Source: Thermomicrobiales bacterium
GTDB taxonomy: Bacteria; Chloroflexota; Chloroflexia; Thermomicrobiales; UBA6265
NCBI GenBank assembly: GCA_025937615.1
Contig: JAICRA010000021.1
Location: 1-10,667 of the forward strand
Length of the DNA: 10,667 nucleotides
Reading direction: 5' to 3'
In this document: one piece after another, positions 1-6,593 of the stretch
How positions within the stretch are numbered: position 1 is the stretch's first letter
How the letters are laid out: each line of letters begins with the position of its first letter
The notes under the pieces: generated by a model
The model's input: only the letters and a program-made list of their open reading frames with translations
Database searches by the model: none
Told to the model about the DNA's origin: nothing
Program-made: the position numbers and the translations under genes

Positions 1-1032
1 CCTGCCGTTCATGTTTGGGCCGATCGCGTCATCGCCACCGACAACCGGCATGGCAATGCTCGTCCCGATCGCGCTCTCACGCGCGAGCTGGCGGCCCAGG
101 AGGTGCGGCCGCATCTCGACGCCGGTCAGACGGTAGTCTTCACCGGGTTCATCGGCCGCGCCCCCGATGGTTCGACGACGACGCTGGGACGAGGCGGCTC
201 CGACTACAGCGCGACCCTCCTGGGCGCCGCGCTCGACGCCGATGAGGTCCAGATCTGGACGGACGTTCCCGGTGTCCTCTCCGCAGACCCACGGCAAGTG
301 CCCGACGTGCGCGTCGTTTCCGGCATCTCCTATGACGAGGCACAGGAGCTCGCGCATTTTGGCGCCAAGGTCCTCCACCCGCGCACCATCCGGCCTGCCG
401 TCTCGCTTGGGATCCCGGTGCGCATCCTCTCCACATTCCTTCCCAATGAACCGGGGACGCTCGTCACGCGGGATTCGCCCGTGGAGAGCGTCAAAGCCGT
501 CACCGCGCTCAACAACCTGCTGCTGCTGACGATCGATGTCCCCGAGCTGGAGGATCTAGCGGCGGCGTCGGCTGCCATCTTCGGCGCGCTCCACGGCGAC
601 CGCATCGAGGTCGTGGCCGCGTCGCAGGCGTCATCCCGCCGCCGCATGACCTACGTCGTCGATGCCAACGGTCACGGCGGCTGCGTCCGTGTGAAGCAGC
701 GGATGGCTGCGGCCCTCGATGCGGCCGAGGTCGATGCCGAAGTCGGCTGTGAAGAGGACGTGGCCCTGGTGGCCGCCGTCGGCGCTGGCGTCGCCGCGGC
801 GCCGCAGACGCTGTCGCAGCTCCTCTCCGTCCTCGGGCGAGCCGGCGTGCCGGTTCTCTCGACGAACCAGCAACACTCGAACGTGGCACTCACCGTCTCC
901 GTACCGGGAAGGGACGCCGCACGCGCCGTGCTTGCCCTGCACGACGCCTTTATCCGACCCCAGCCAGCCAGTTCGCGGTCGCGGCGTCCACGCCGCTCGG
1001 ACATGCTGGCAGAGAGTCTGCGCGTCGGGTAG
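1..1032 (+). CDS. lysC: Aspartate kinase, C-terminal part (5' end outside window)
   Basis: Aspartate kinase phosphorylates L-aspartate to 4-phospho-aspartate, the committed step toward lysine, threonine, methionine and diaminopimelate. The frame is open from base 1 with no start, so the gene begins upstream; 343 residues are visible of a family that is usually about 400-470 long. Numbering visible residues from base 1, the kinase-domain signature TLGRGGSDYSA is at about 61-71 and the nucleotide-site stretch WTDVPGVLSADPR at 86-98, followed by the conserved FGAKVLHPRTI at 120-130. Two ACT regulatory domains follow, at about 171-235 and 252-318, which normally bind the feedback amino acid. The second ACT loop reads STNQQHSN, diverged from the usual S-x-x-S-x-x-N-I-S pattern, so the effector cannot be predicted. 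The last 25 residues are Arg/Ser-rich and probably disordered. A GTG at 103 lies inside the kinase domain and is not the start. The next gene, asd, encodes the following step 92 nt downstream. Confidence 0.95.
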   Translation, partial: PAVHVWADRVIATDNRHGNARPDRALTRELAAQEVRPHLDAGQTVVFTGFIGRAPDGSTTTLGRGGSDYSATLLGAALDADEVQIWTDVPGVLSADPRQVPDVRVVSGISYDEAQELAHFGAKVLHPRTIRPAVSLGIPVRILSTFLPNEPGTLVTRDSPVESVKAVTALNNLLLLTIDVPELEDLAAASAAIFGALHGDRIEVVAASQASSRRRMTYVVDANGHGGCVRVKQRMAAALDAAEVDAEVGCEEDVALVAAVGAGVAAAPQTLSQLLSVLGRAGVPVLSTNQQHSNVALTVSVPGRDAARAVLALHDAFIRPQPASSRSRRPRRSDMLAESLRVG

Positions 1033-1106
1033 ACCCAATGTCGGTATCAACGAGGGCTAGCTGAAACGAAATCAGGTAATGCCTGCCCGGGAAGGGGTGA
1101 CGGCGC

Positions 1107-1114
1107 AAAGGAGG
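1107..1114 (+). promoter_or_regulatory. Shine-Dalgarno for asd
   Basis: AAAGGAGG, a near-perfect anti-SD match, ends 10 nt before a GTG codon at 1125. It decides the GTG start of asd, since no ATG occurs near the beginning of the conserved Rossmann fold. Confidence 0.8.
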
Positions 1115-1124
1115 CGGTTTCGAC

Positions 1125-2198
1125 GTGATTCAGTCCCGATCGAGCTCGAACGGAAAGATCCCGGTCGCCGTGCTCGGCGCTACCGGCAGTGTCGGTCAGC
1201 GCTTCGTGCAGCTTCTAGCCGGTCACTCCTGGTTTCAACTTGCTGAAGTGGTGGCGTCAGACCGCTCAGCGGGTCGTTCCTATTGCGAAGCAACTGAGTG
1301 GCGATTGAGCGCGGATATGCCCGAGGGTGCGCGCGGGCTCGTCGTCAAAGACTACGACGCGACCCTCGATAGTCCCGTCGTCTTCTCGGCGCTGCCCGGC
1401 GAGGTCGCGGGTGAGATCGAGCAGCGAATGGCCCAGGAGGGGCGCGCGCTCTTCTCGAATACCTCGACTCACCGCATGACCCCTGACGTGCCATTGATGA
1501 TCCCGGAAGTCAACCCGGAGCACGTCGCTGCACTCGACGTGCAACGCCGGAATCGCGGTTGGAGCGGGTTCATCGTCACCAACCCGAACTGCTCGGCGAT
1601 CCACCTGGTTCTGGCTCTCAAACCACTCCACGATGCCTTCGGCGTCGACGCGCTGGCGGTGACGACGATGCAGGCAGTCTCCGGCGCTGGCTATCCCGGG
1701 GTACCGTCGCTCGACATGATCGACAACGTCGTCCCCTTCATCAACACGGAAGAGGAGAAGATGACGGAGGAGACGAAAAAGCTCCTCGGTGGGTTCGACG
1801 GCGCATTTCAGCCGGCGTGTATCACGATGTCCGCCCAGTGCAACCGCGTTCCCGTGAGAGATGGCCATACCGAATGCGTCTCGATTCGGTTCAGCACGCC
1901 GGCCACGCCTCGAGACGCCGCTCAGGTCATGTCCGAGTTCCGCGCCAGGCCGCAGGAACTGGAGCTGCCAAGCGCTCCGAAGCGCCCGGTGATCGTGCGT
2001 GACGAGCCAAATCGCCCGCAGGTGAACATCGACCGCGACGCCGAGAACGGCATGGCGACCACCGTCGGCCGCGTCCGGGACTGCGCGCTGCTCGGGACCA
2101 AGTTTGTCTTGCTCGGGCACAACACCATTCGCGGCGCCGCCGGCGCATCCATCCTCAATGCCGAGCTCTTCAAGGTCGAGGGGCTCCTACCCGTCTGA
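1125..2198 (+). CDS. asd: Aspartate-semialdehyde dehydrogenase (archaeal/fungal-type)
   Basis: This enzyme reduces 4-phospho-aspartate to aspartate semialdehyde with NADPH, the second step of the aspartate pathway, in the cytoplasm. The 357-aa product has the N-terminal NADP-binding motif GATGSVG at residues 18-24. The catalytic cysteine is Cys156 in NPNCS, and the likely catalytic base is His248 in RVPVRDGHTE. The segment SGAGYPGVPSLDMIDNVVPF (186-205) and the compact C-terminal GHNTIRGAAGASILNAEL are typical of the archaeal/fungal subclass rather than the E. coli-type enzyme. Full length for that subclass. The GTG start is supported by a strong Shine-Dalgarno at 1107-1114. It follows lysC by 92 nt on the same strand, so co-transcription is likely, and a perfect hairpin lies 26 nt after the stop. 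All expected catalytic residues are visible. Confidence 0.96.
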   Translation: MIQSRSSSNGKIPVAVLGATGSVGQRFVQLLAGHSWFQLAEVVASDRSAGRSYCEATEWRLSADMPEGARGLVVKDYDATLDSPVVFSALPGEVAGEIEQRMAQEGRALFSNTSTHRMTPDVPLMIPEVNPEHVAALDVQRRNRGWSGFIVTNPNCSAIHLVLALKPLHDAFGVDALAVTTMQAVSGAGYPGVPSLDMIDNVVPFINTEEEKMTEETKKLLGGFDGAFQPACITMSAQCNRVPVRDGHTECVSIRFSTPATPRDAAQVMSEFRARPQELELPSAPKRPVIVRDEPNRPQVNIDRDAENGMATTVGRVRDCALLGTKFVLLGHNTIRGAAGASILNAELFKVEGLLPV

Positions 2199-2223
2199 CA
2201 TTACCATCGACAAAGAGATCCTC

Positions 2224-2264
2224 CGCCCTCACTCCCCGCGTCGATGAGTCGGGGAGTGAGGGCG
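2224..2264 (+). terminator. Perfect 14-bp-stem hairpin after asd (putative terminator)
   Basis: The arms CGCCCTCACTCCCC (2224-2237) and GGGGAGTGAGGGCG (2251-2264) are exact reverse complements around a 13-nt loop. It starts 26 nt past the asd stop, a normal place for termination of the lysC-asd transcript. No U-tract follows (the next bases are CACCCCGGG), so it is not a canonical intrinsic terminator. It could instead act as a 3'-end stabiliser, or be a small palindromic repeat. Confidence 0.6.
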
Positions 2265-2316
2265 CACCCCGGGCTGACCGGCGGTAAAGGATCTGCTGTC
2301 CCTGGCTCCCCAAAAG

Positions 2317-2361
2317 TTCAAACTCTTTAAACCCTTCAAACTCTTCAAACTCTTTGAGTTC
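2317..2361. repeat. AT-rich 9-nt tandem repeat (TTCAAACTC-type, five units)
   Basis: Five consecutive 9-nt units can be read: TTCAAACTC, TTTAAACCC, TTCAAACTC, TTCAAACTC and the degenerate TTTGAGTTC. Three are identical. The tract is much richer in A/T than the surrounding DNA. The last junction forms a small palindrome, AACTC-TTT-GAGTT, at 2348-2360. On the complementary strand it reads as GAGTTTGAA repeats, which would translate as a Glu-Phe/Lys-Phe-Glu pattern, but no credible gene carries it. It lies in the 269-nt gap between asd and the MarR gene. Function unknown; it may be slippage-derived or a dispersed repeat. Confidence 0.7.
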
Positions 2362-2430
2362 CAGGATCTCTTTACGACATCCATCCCGCGAGGGACCGAA
2401 CCGTAGACCAGCTCCCGTCGCCGCAAAGCC

Positions 2431-2460
2431 TTGACGCTGGACCTCCGGAAGCAATATAGT
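2431..2460 (+). promoter_or_regulatory. Sigma-70-type promoter for the MarR-MFS operon, probably leaderless
   Basis: A -35 box TTGACG (2431-2436) and a -10 box TATAGT (2455-2460) are separated by 18 nt; both are close to the TTGACA/TATAAT consensus. Initiation 6-8 nt after the -10 box falls at about 2466-2468, on or next to the ATG at 2468. The transcript would then have no 5' leader, which agrees with the lack of a well-spaced Shine-Dalgarno. The 8-bp palindrome TTCATGAA (2465-2472) and the 9-base GAATTATTC (2470-2478) overlap the predicted start site and could be operator elements, but they are short and this is only a suggestion. Confidence 0.6.
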
Positions 2461-2467
2461 TCGCTTC

Positions 2468-3097
2468 ATGAATTATTCGGATACAGAAATATCAACATCC
2501 CGAACGGATGAAGAGTCGTTGGTCGAGGCCGGCGTCCAACTGATGCCGGTCATCGCCAGAGCCCTCTTCTCGTCTATCGCTGCTCTGGGCACCGCATTTG
2601 GCCTGACACCGGCGCAGGTAAAAGTTCTCCTCCAGTTGGGAACGCGCCGGCAGATGACTGTTGGCGAGATCGCCGCCGCTCTCGATTGCTCGATGCCGGC
2701 GGCCTCCGAGCTCGTCGATCGTCTCGTAGATGCGGGTCATCTCCTTCGCGCCTCCGATCCGGCCGACCGGAGACGAGTCCTTATCGCCGCCACGCCCGCC
2801 TCGCAACAGATCAGCGCCCATCTCCGCGAGCTGCGCGAAGCTCAGGTCCGGTATGCCTTGGATCAGCTGGAGCCCGAAGAACGACCGATCTTCGTCAAGT
2901 CGCTCCAGGCGCTGGTTGCCGGACTTGCCGACACAAAGGGGGCTTTGTCCCCCGCGGAGCGTCTTGACGCACTGGCTGAAAGCGTCGATGGCAGCGCCGC
3001 CGGTCCGGTCTCGACTGCCGCTTCCACCCCGCCACTCCGCGAGAGTCGGACGCCAAAGGAGCCAATCCGTTCCCGTTCGTTACGAGGCAACAACTAG
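2468..3097 (+). CDS. MarR-family winged-helix transcriptional regulator
   Basis: A MarR-type repressor of 209 aa, predicted to act as a dimer and to be released from DNA by a small ligand. The helical dimerisation segment is at about 18-45, and the winged helix-turn-helix is at about 47-112. The recognition region is VGEIAAALDCSMPAASELVDRL (65-86), and the wing carries the family signature DPADRRR (97-103). A C-terminal dimerisation helix follows at about 115-155. Residues from about 160 to 209 form a Ser/Pro/Arg-rich, probably disordered extension, which is unusual because MarR proteins are typically about 140-150 aa. The ATG at 2468 is preferred because a strong promoter ends just before it; the only purine-rich stretch upstream, GGAAG near 2447, is too far for a good Shine-Dalgarno. 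Its stop codon abuts the ATG of the MFS exporter, so the regulator most likely controls that exporter and probably itself. The ligand is unknown. Confidence 0.9.
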   Translation: MNYSDTEISTSRTDEESLVEAGVQLMPVIARALFSSIAALGTAFGLTPAQVKVLLQLGTRRQMTVGEIAAALDCSMPAASELVDRLVDAGHLLRASDPADRRRVLIAATPASQQISAHLRELREAQVRYALDQLEPEERPIFVKSLQALVAGLADTKGALSPAERLDALAESVDGSAAGPVSTAASTPPLRESRTPKEPIRSRSLRGNN

Positions 3098-4774
3098 ATG
3101 TCCGACGCCAAGTCCCAACCTGGCAGCCACACCGATCAGGGCGGTTCGTTCGGCGGCCAGTCTTCAAGTTCCGGAGAGCGCAACCCCTGGCTCATTCTCA
3201 TCGTGCTTTGCGGCGCGATCTTCATGCTGCTCCTCGATACGACCATCGTCAACGTCGCCCAGCAGAAGATCAAAGAGGGGCTCAACGCCGATCTCTCACA
3301 GATTCAATGGATTCTCGACTCCTACATCCTGGCCTTCGCGGTGCTGATGCTCTCCTTTGGCCGGCTCGGAGATATCTACGGCCGCAAGAAGATGTTCGTC
3401 ACCGGGATGGTCGTGTTCACCGCGGCCTCGGGGTTGTGCGGCGTATCGGACTGGATCGCGAATCTTGTCGGGATCTCTGGCGCCACCGCGTTGATCGTCG
3501 CCCGCGTACTGCAGGGGATTGGCGGCGCCTTGATGATGCCGCAGACACTCTCCCTCATTACGATTGCCTTTCCACCACAGAAGCGTGGCGCCGCCATGGG
3601 GGTCTGGGGGTCGGTCGTTGCTCTGGGCGCGGTGCTCGGACCGTTGCTCGGCGGCTACATCGTGACCGATTACCCCTGGGAATGGGTCTTCCTCATCAAC
3701 ATCCCGGTCGGCATCATCGCTGTCCTCGCCACGCTCGCGATCATTCCCGAATCGCGCGATCCATTGGCCTCCGGCAAGCTCGACTGGGGTGGTCTGGTCT
3801 TCTCCGCCCTAGCGATCTTCGCCCTGGTCTACGCATTGATCGAAGGTCCCAGGTTCGGCTGGATGAGTCCACAGACGATTGGACTGCTCCTCGTCAGCGC
3901 CGCGGTCTTCACCCTCTTCGTCTGGTGGGAACGGCGCGTCGCCGATCCAATGGTCAAGCTCGAGCTCTTCGGCATCCGTAACTTCTGGGTCGCCAACATC
4001 ATCGGCCTGGCCGTACCGTTCGGCCTTTTCGGGATTTTCTTTCCGATGACCCTCTTCCTCCAGGGTGCGCTCGGCATGTCACCGCTCGAAGCCGGGCTGA
4101 CCATGATGCCGATGTCGTTGATGCTCATGTTCGTCGCCCCGCTCTCGGGGCGCCTCTCGGACCGCGTCGGCGCACGCTGGATCCTCACCACGGGACTCAC
4201 GCTGGTATCGGTGGGGATCGTCCTGATCACGAGTAACGTCTCGACAACGACCAACTGGCGAGCGTTACTGCCGGCGCTGCTGATCACCGGCACCGGCATG
4301 GGGATGACCTTCGCCCCGATGACCGCGGCCGCAATGTCGCGGGTGCCACCGCGCATCTCCGGCAGCGCCTCCGGTATCCTCAACACCTCCCGCAACGTCG
4401 GCCAGCTTCTGGGCATTGCGGTGCTGGGCTCGATCTTGCAGTCACGCTTGGGTCTTCATGCCGGCGCCGAGTTCCGCTCGCTGCCAATTGGAGATGCCGC
4501 AGCTCGTGATCAGATTGTCGAGCTGGTGCGCACCGGGCGTGTGGAGGCGATCCCGTCGGCCATCTCGCCGGGAATGCGGGATCAGCTCCCGGTTATTTTC
4601 GACTCGATGCGACAGGTGTATGTCCTCAGCATGCACGAGACCTTCTACGTCGGCGCCGTGATCTGCTTCGTTGCTCTCGGATTCTCCTTCCTGATGCAAA
4701 ATCCCGGTCGGCGCCCGGCGCAGGCTGCGGGTCCGGTCCGAGAGACATCGCCGCGTCCCGTGGCGGCAGACTGA
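3098..4774 (+). CDS. DHA2-family (EmrB/QacA-like) 14-TM MFS drug exporter
   Basis: A 558-aa inner-membrane transporter of the major facilitator superfamily, predicted to export drugs or toxic metabolites using the proton gradient. The first 30 residues are polar and cytoplasmic. Fourteen hydrophobic segments run from about residue 31 to 535. The family motifs are present: LDTTIVNVA in TM1 (46-54), motif A GRLGDIYGRKK in the first cytoplasmic loop (88-98), and the antiporter motif C ending GPLLGGYI in TM5 (181-188). A large extracytoplasmic loop of about 60 residues (450-510) precedes the last membrane helix, as usual for DHA2 members. The length fits the family. The ATG directly follows the TAG of the MarR gene, with GAGG at 3084-3087 as a modest ribosome site, so the two are translated from one mRNA. 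The substrate cannot be read from sequence; regulation by the upstream MarR protein is the obvious inference. Confidence 0.93.
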   Translation: MSDAKSQPGSHTDQGGSFGGQSSSSGERNPWLILIVLCGAIFMLLLDTTIVNVAQQKIKEGLNADLSQIQWILDSYILAFAVLMLSFGRLGDIYGRKKMFVTGMVVFTAASGLCGVSDWIANLVGISGATALIVARVLQGIGGALMMPQTLSLITIAFPPQKRGAAMGVWGSVVALGAVLGPLLGGYIVTDYPWEWVFLINIPVGIIAVLATLAIIPESRDPLASGKLDWGGLVFSALAIFALVYALIEGPRFGWMSPQTIGLLLVSAAVFTLFVWWERRVADPMVKLELFGIRNFWVANIIGLAVPFGLFGIFFPMTLFLQGALGMSPLEAGLTMMPMSLMLMFVAPLSGRLSDRVGARWILTTGLTLVSVGIVLITSNVSTTTNWRALLPALLITGTGMGMTFAPMTAAAMSRVPPRISGSASGILNTSRNVGQLLGIAVLGSILQSRLGLHAGAEFRSLPIGDAAARDQIVELVRTGRVEAIPSAISPGMRDQLPVIFDSMRQVYVLSMHETFYVGAVICFVALGFSFLMQNPGRRPAQAAGPVRETSPRPVAAD

Positions 4775-4800
4775 CCAGTTTCCCGGCTCAGGCAGGCTCA

Positions 4801-4903
4801 CCAGAGGTGTCATCCTGAGGAACGAAGTATCTCGTTTGATCTCTTGCAGCTCTACGCTGTGGACGAGATTCTTCGCCGGCGCTCACAATGACATCCTTTC
4901 TGG
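4801..4903. repeat. Imperfect inverted-repeat element (TGTCATCCTGAG-type, MITE/REP-like)
   Basis: The two halves of this intergenic stretch pair with each other. CCAGA (4801-4805) pairs with TCTGG (4899-4903), TGTCAT (4808-4813) with ATGACA (4888-4893), TGAG (4816-4819) with CTCA (4882-4885), CGAAG (4823-4827) with CTTCG (4871-4875), and ATCTCGT (4829-4835) with ACGAGAT (4863-4869). A 27-nt loop is left. The ends TGTCATCCTGAGG... and ...TTCGCCGGCGCTCACAATGACA resemble a dispersed non-coding repeat I recall from many Chloroflexota and Acidobacteriota genomes; that identification is from memory. It fills most of the 156-nt gap between the MFS gene and the SDR gene, and its hairpin could also end the exporter transcript. 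Confidence 0.65.
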
Positions 4904-4930
4904 GACGCGCTGTGGAAGATCAGAGTACTG

Positions 4931-5710
4931 GTGAAGATCAGGCTCGACGGTAAGAACGGGCTTGTGACGGGCGCCAGCAGCGGCATCGGTCAGGGCATCG
5001 CGGTGGCGCTCGCGGCAGCGGGAGCCAGCGTCGGGATCAACTACCGATCCAACATGGAGGGCGCGGAAGAGACCGCGCGTCGTGTGCGCGAGGCGGGCCA
5101 GCGCGCGCTCGTCATGGAAGCGGACGTCGGCGATCCAGAGCAGGTCGCAACGATGTTTCGCCGTTTCGACGCTGAAATGGGACCAATAGACATCCTGGTC
5201 GCGAATGCCGGTCATGGCTCATCGTCCAAGCCACTCCATGAGACGTCATGGGACGAATGGGATCGGGTCCTTCGCTCGAATCTGCATGGCGCGTTCCTCT
5301 GTGGGCGAGAGGCAGCGCGGCGAATGTTGGCCACAGGCAACGGTGGACGCATCGTTAACATCTCCTCGGTTCACGAAGAAGCCTGCAACGTGCCAGAAGA
5401 CGGTCCCTATTGTGTAGCCAAGGGCGGTGTCCGTAATCTCACCCGGGCCATGGCACTCGAGCTTGCGCCCTACGGCATTACGGTCAACGACGTGGCTCCC
5501 GGGATGATCCTGACGCCGATGAACCAGCGTGCGCTGGAGGATGCCAACTATCGCGCCGACGCCGAGGCGCAGATTCCGGTCCGCCGCGCTGGAACCCCTG
5601 CGGATATCGCGGCTATGGTGATCTTCCTCTGCTCTGATCATGCGTCCTACTGCACCGGCGGGACGTATCTCGTAGATGGCGGCTGGATGCTGACCTGGCC
5701 GCCAGTTTAG
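4931..5710 (+). CDS. Short-chain dehydrogenase/reductase, glucose 1-dehydrogenase-like
   Basis: A 259-aa classical SDR oxidoreductase that would use NAD(P)(H). The cofactor motif TGASSGIG is at residues 13-20, and the structural NAG motif at 92-94. The catalytic set is Asn117, Ser146 (in NISSVHE), Tyr160 and Lys164 (YCVAK). The second strand ends NYRS (37-40), where a basic Arg often favours NADP(H). NYRS, SSVHE and the C-terminal TGGTYLVDGGWMLT strongly recall Bacillus glucose 1-dehydrogenases, so sugar oxidation is plausible. SDR substrates are poorly predicted by overall similarity, so this is not certain. The GTG start places the core fold at the expected distance; a weak GGAAG lies 12 nt upstream. 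No clear promoter is seen after the upstream inverted repeat. The next gene, encoding a secreted ferritin-like protein, starts 14 nt after the stop, suggesting co-transcription. Confidence 0.9.
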   Translation: MKIRLDGKNGLVTGASSGIGQGIAVALAAAGASVGINYRSNMEGAEETARRVREAGQRALVMEADVGDPEQVATMFRRFDAEMGPIDILVANAGHGSSSKPLHETSWDEWDRVLRSNLHGAFLCGREAARRMLATGNGGRIVNISSVHEEACNVPEDGPYCVAKGGVRNLTRAMALELAPYGITVNDVAPGMILTPMNQRALEDANYRADAEAQIPVRRAGTPADIAAMVIFLCSDHASYCTGGTYLVDGGWMLTWPPV

Positions 5711-5717
5711 GGAGGGG
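5711..5717 (+). promoter_or_regulatory. Shine-Dalgarno for the ferritin-like gene
   Basis: GGAGGGG begins immediately after the SDR stop codon and ends 7 nt before the ATG at 5725. This fixes the start and argues that the gene is translated from the SDR transcript. Confidence 0.75.
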
Positions 5718-5724
5718 ACAGCCC

Positions 5725-6570
5725 ATGTTCGCCGATCGCAGCCCTAACCGTCGCAGTCTGATCGCGGTCGGCGCTTCCGCGCTCGTCGCCGGCGCTCTCG
5801 CGCAAACGGCTCCCGTACGAGCGTTGCAATCCGATCGCCAGCTCCTCGACTTGCTTCTCGGTCAAGAGCAGATCCAGGTTGCTTATTACTCGGCCATCCT
5901 CGACGCGTTTGACGACGCGGCATTTTCCGCCGCGGGTCTTCCCCAGGGCGCTCGCGGTGGCATCGAAAGCATCCTTGCAGCTGAGAAAGCGCACGTCGCC
6001 GCGCTTCCGCAGCCTGGAGACGGAACGACGCCCGCGCCCGCCGCGCCAGCGGTGACGGACCTGACCGAGGCTCTGCATGAGGCCGCCGAACTGGAGAATC
6101 TCGCCGTCGCCACCTATGCGTTCGTGATTCCACTGCTCGACCGGCAACGGCTCCTGCCGACGCTGATCGGCATCCACAGCGTCGAGGCCCGGCAGGCGTC
6201 CTGGATCGCAACGCTCCTGGACATGAACCCCTTCCCCGAGGCAATCGACCCCCCGTTGACGTTGGAGCAGTCGGAGGCCGATACCGCCGAGTCAACCAGA
6301 GTGCCGTCCGTGGCAGGGACGCCAATCGCCACGGGTGCTGCCGCACCGGTGATCGCGGCGATTGCCGCTGACCTCGGCGTGTCGCCTGAGTCAGTTCAAT
6401 TGATCACCATGGAATCTCGCGACTGGCCCGACAGCTCGCTTGGCTGTCCGCAACCCGACATGCTCTACGCCCAGGTGGTGACGCCGGGCTATTTGGTGCT
6501 GGTGGAGGTTGCAGGCGAGCAGATCGAATACCACACCGACAAGCGAGGCACGGTCGTCCGCTGCCCCTGA
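5725..6570 (+). CDS. Tat-exported ferritin-like domain protein with C-terminal Cys-containing module
   Basis: A 281-aa predicted secreted protein. The N-terminus NRRSLIAVGASALVAGALA (8-26) has a twin-arginine pair and a hydrophobic core, consistent with Tat export; cleavage is likely near residues 27-35. Residues about 36-168 form a four-helix ferritin-like (Ferritin_2/DUF4439-type) domain. Likely metal ligands are Glu48, Glu87 and His90 (EKAH), Glu124 (ENLAVATY) and Glu154 (VEARQ). The last helix normally reads E-A-R-H, but here Gln157 replaces the His, so the di-metal site may be altered. A low-complexity Thr/Ala/Pro linker (about 178-205) joins a second module at about 206-281. That module has WPDSSLGCPQPDMLYAQVV and ends in YHTDKRGTVVRC; Cys241 and Cys280 could form a disulfide outside the cytoplasm. 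I recall this module from other secreted Chloroflexota proteins, without an assigned function. The gene follows the SDR by 14 nt. Role unknown; iron or oxidant handling at the cell surface is possible. Confidence 0.8.
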   Translation: MFADRSPNRRSLIAVGASALVAGALAQTAPVRALQSDRQLLDLLLGQEQIQVAYYSAILDAFDDAAFSAAGLPQGARGGIESILAAEKAHVAALPQPGDGTTPAPAAPAVTDLTEALHEAAELENLAVATYAFVIPLLDRQRLLPTLIGIHSVEARQASWIATLLDMNPFPEAIDPPLTLEQSEADTAESTRVPSVAGTPIATGAAAPVIAAIAADLGVSPESVQLITMESRDWPDSSLGCPQPDMLYAQVVTPGYLVLVEVAGEQIEYHTDKRGTVVRCP

Positions 6571-6593
6571 TCGCCAGATCGCAAACCCGGACT

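Noticed and set aside
1266..2120. 284-codon open frame on the - strand
   Set aside because: Wholly inside asd, whose catalytic motifs are intact. The translation is Arg/His-rich with no recognisable motif.
2170..2469. 99-codon - strand frame containing the Glu-Phe repeat
   Set aside because: The repeat gives it a suggestive look, but the frame runs through a perfect hairpin and the marR promoter, lacks a ribosome site and shows no domain. Kept as a repeat, not a gene.
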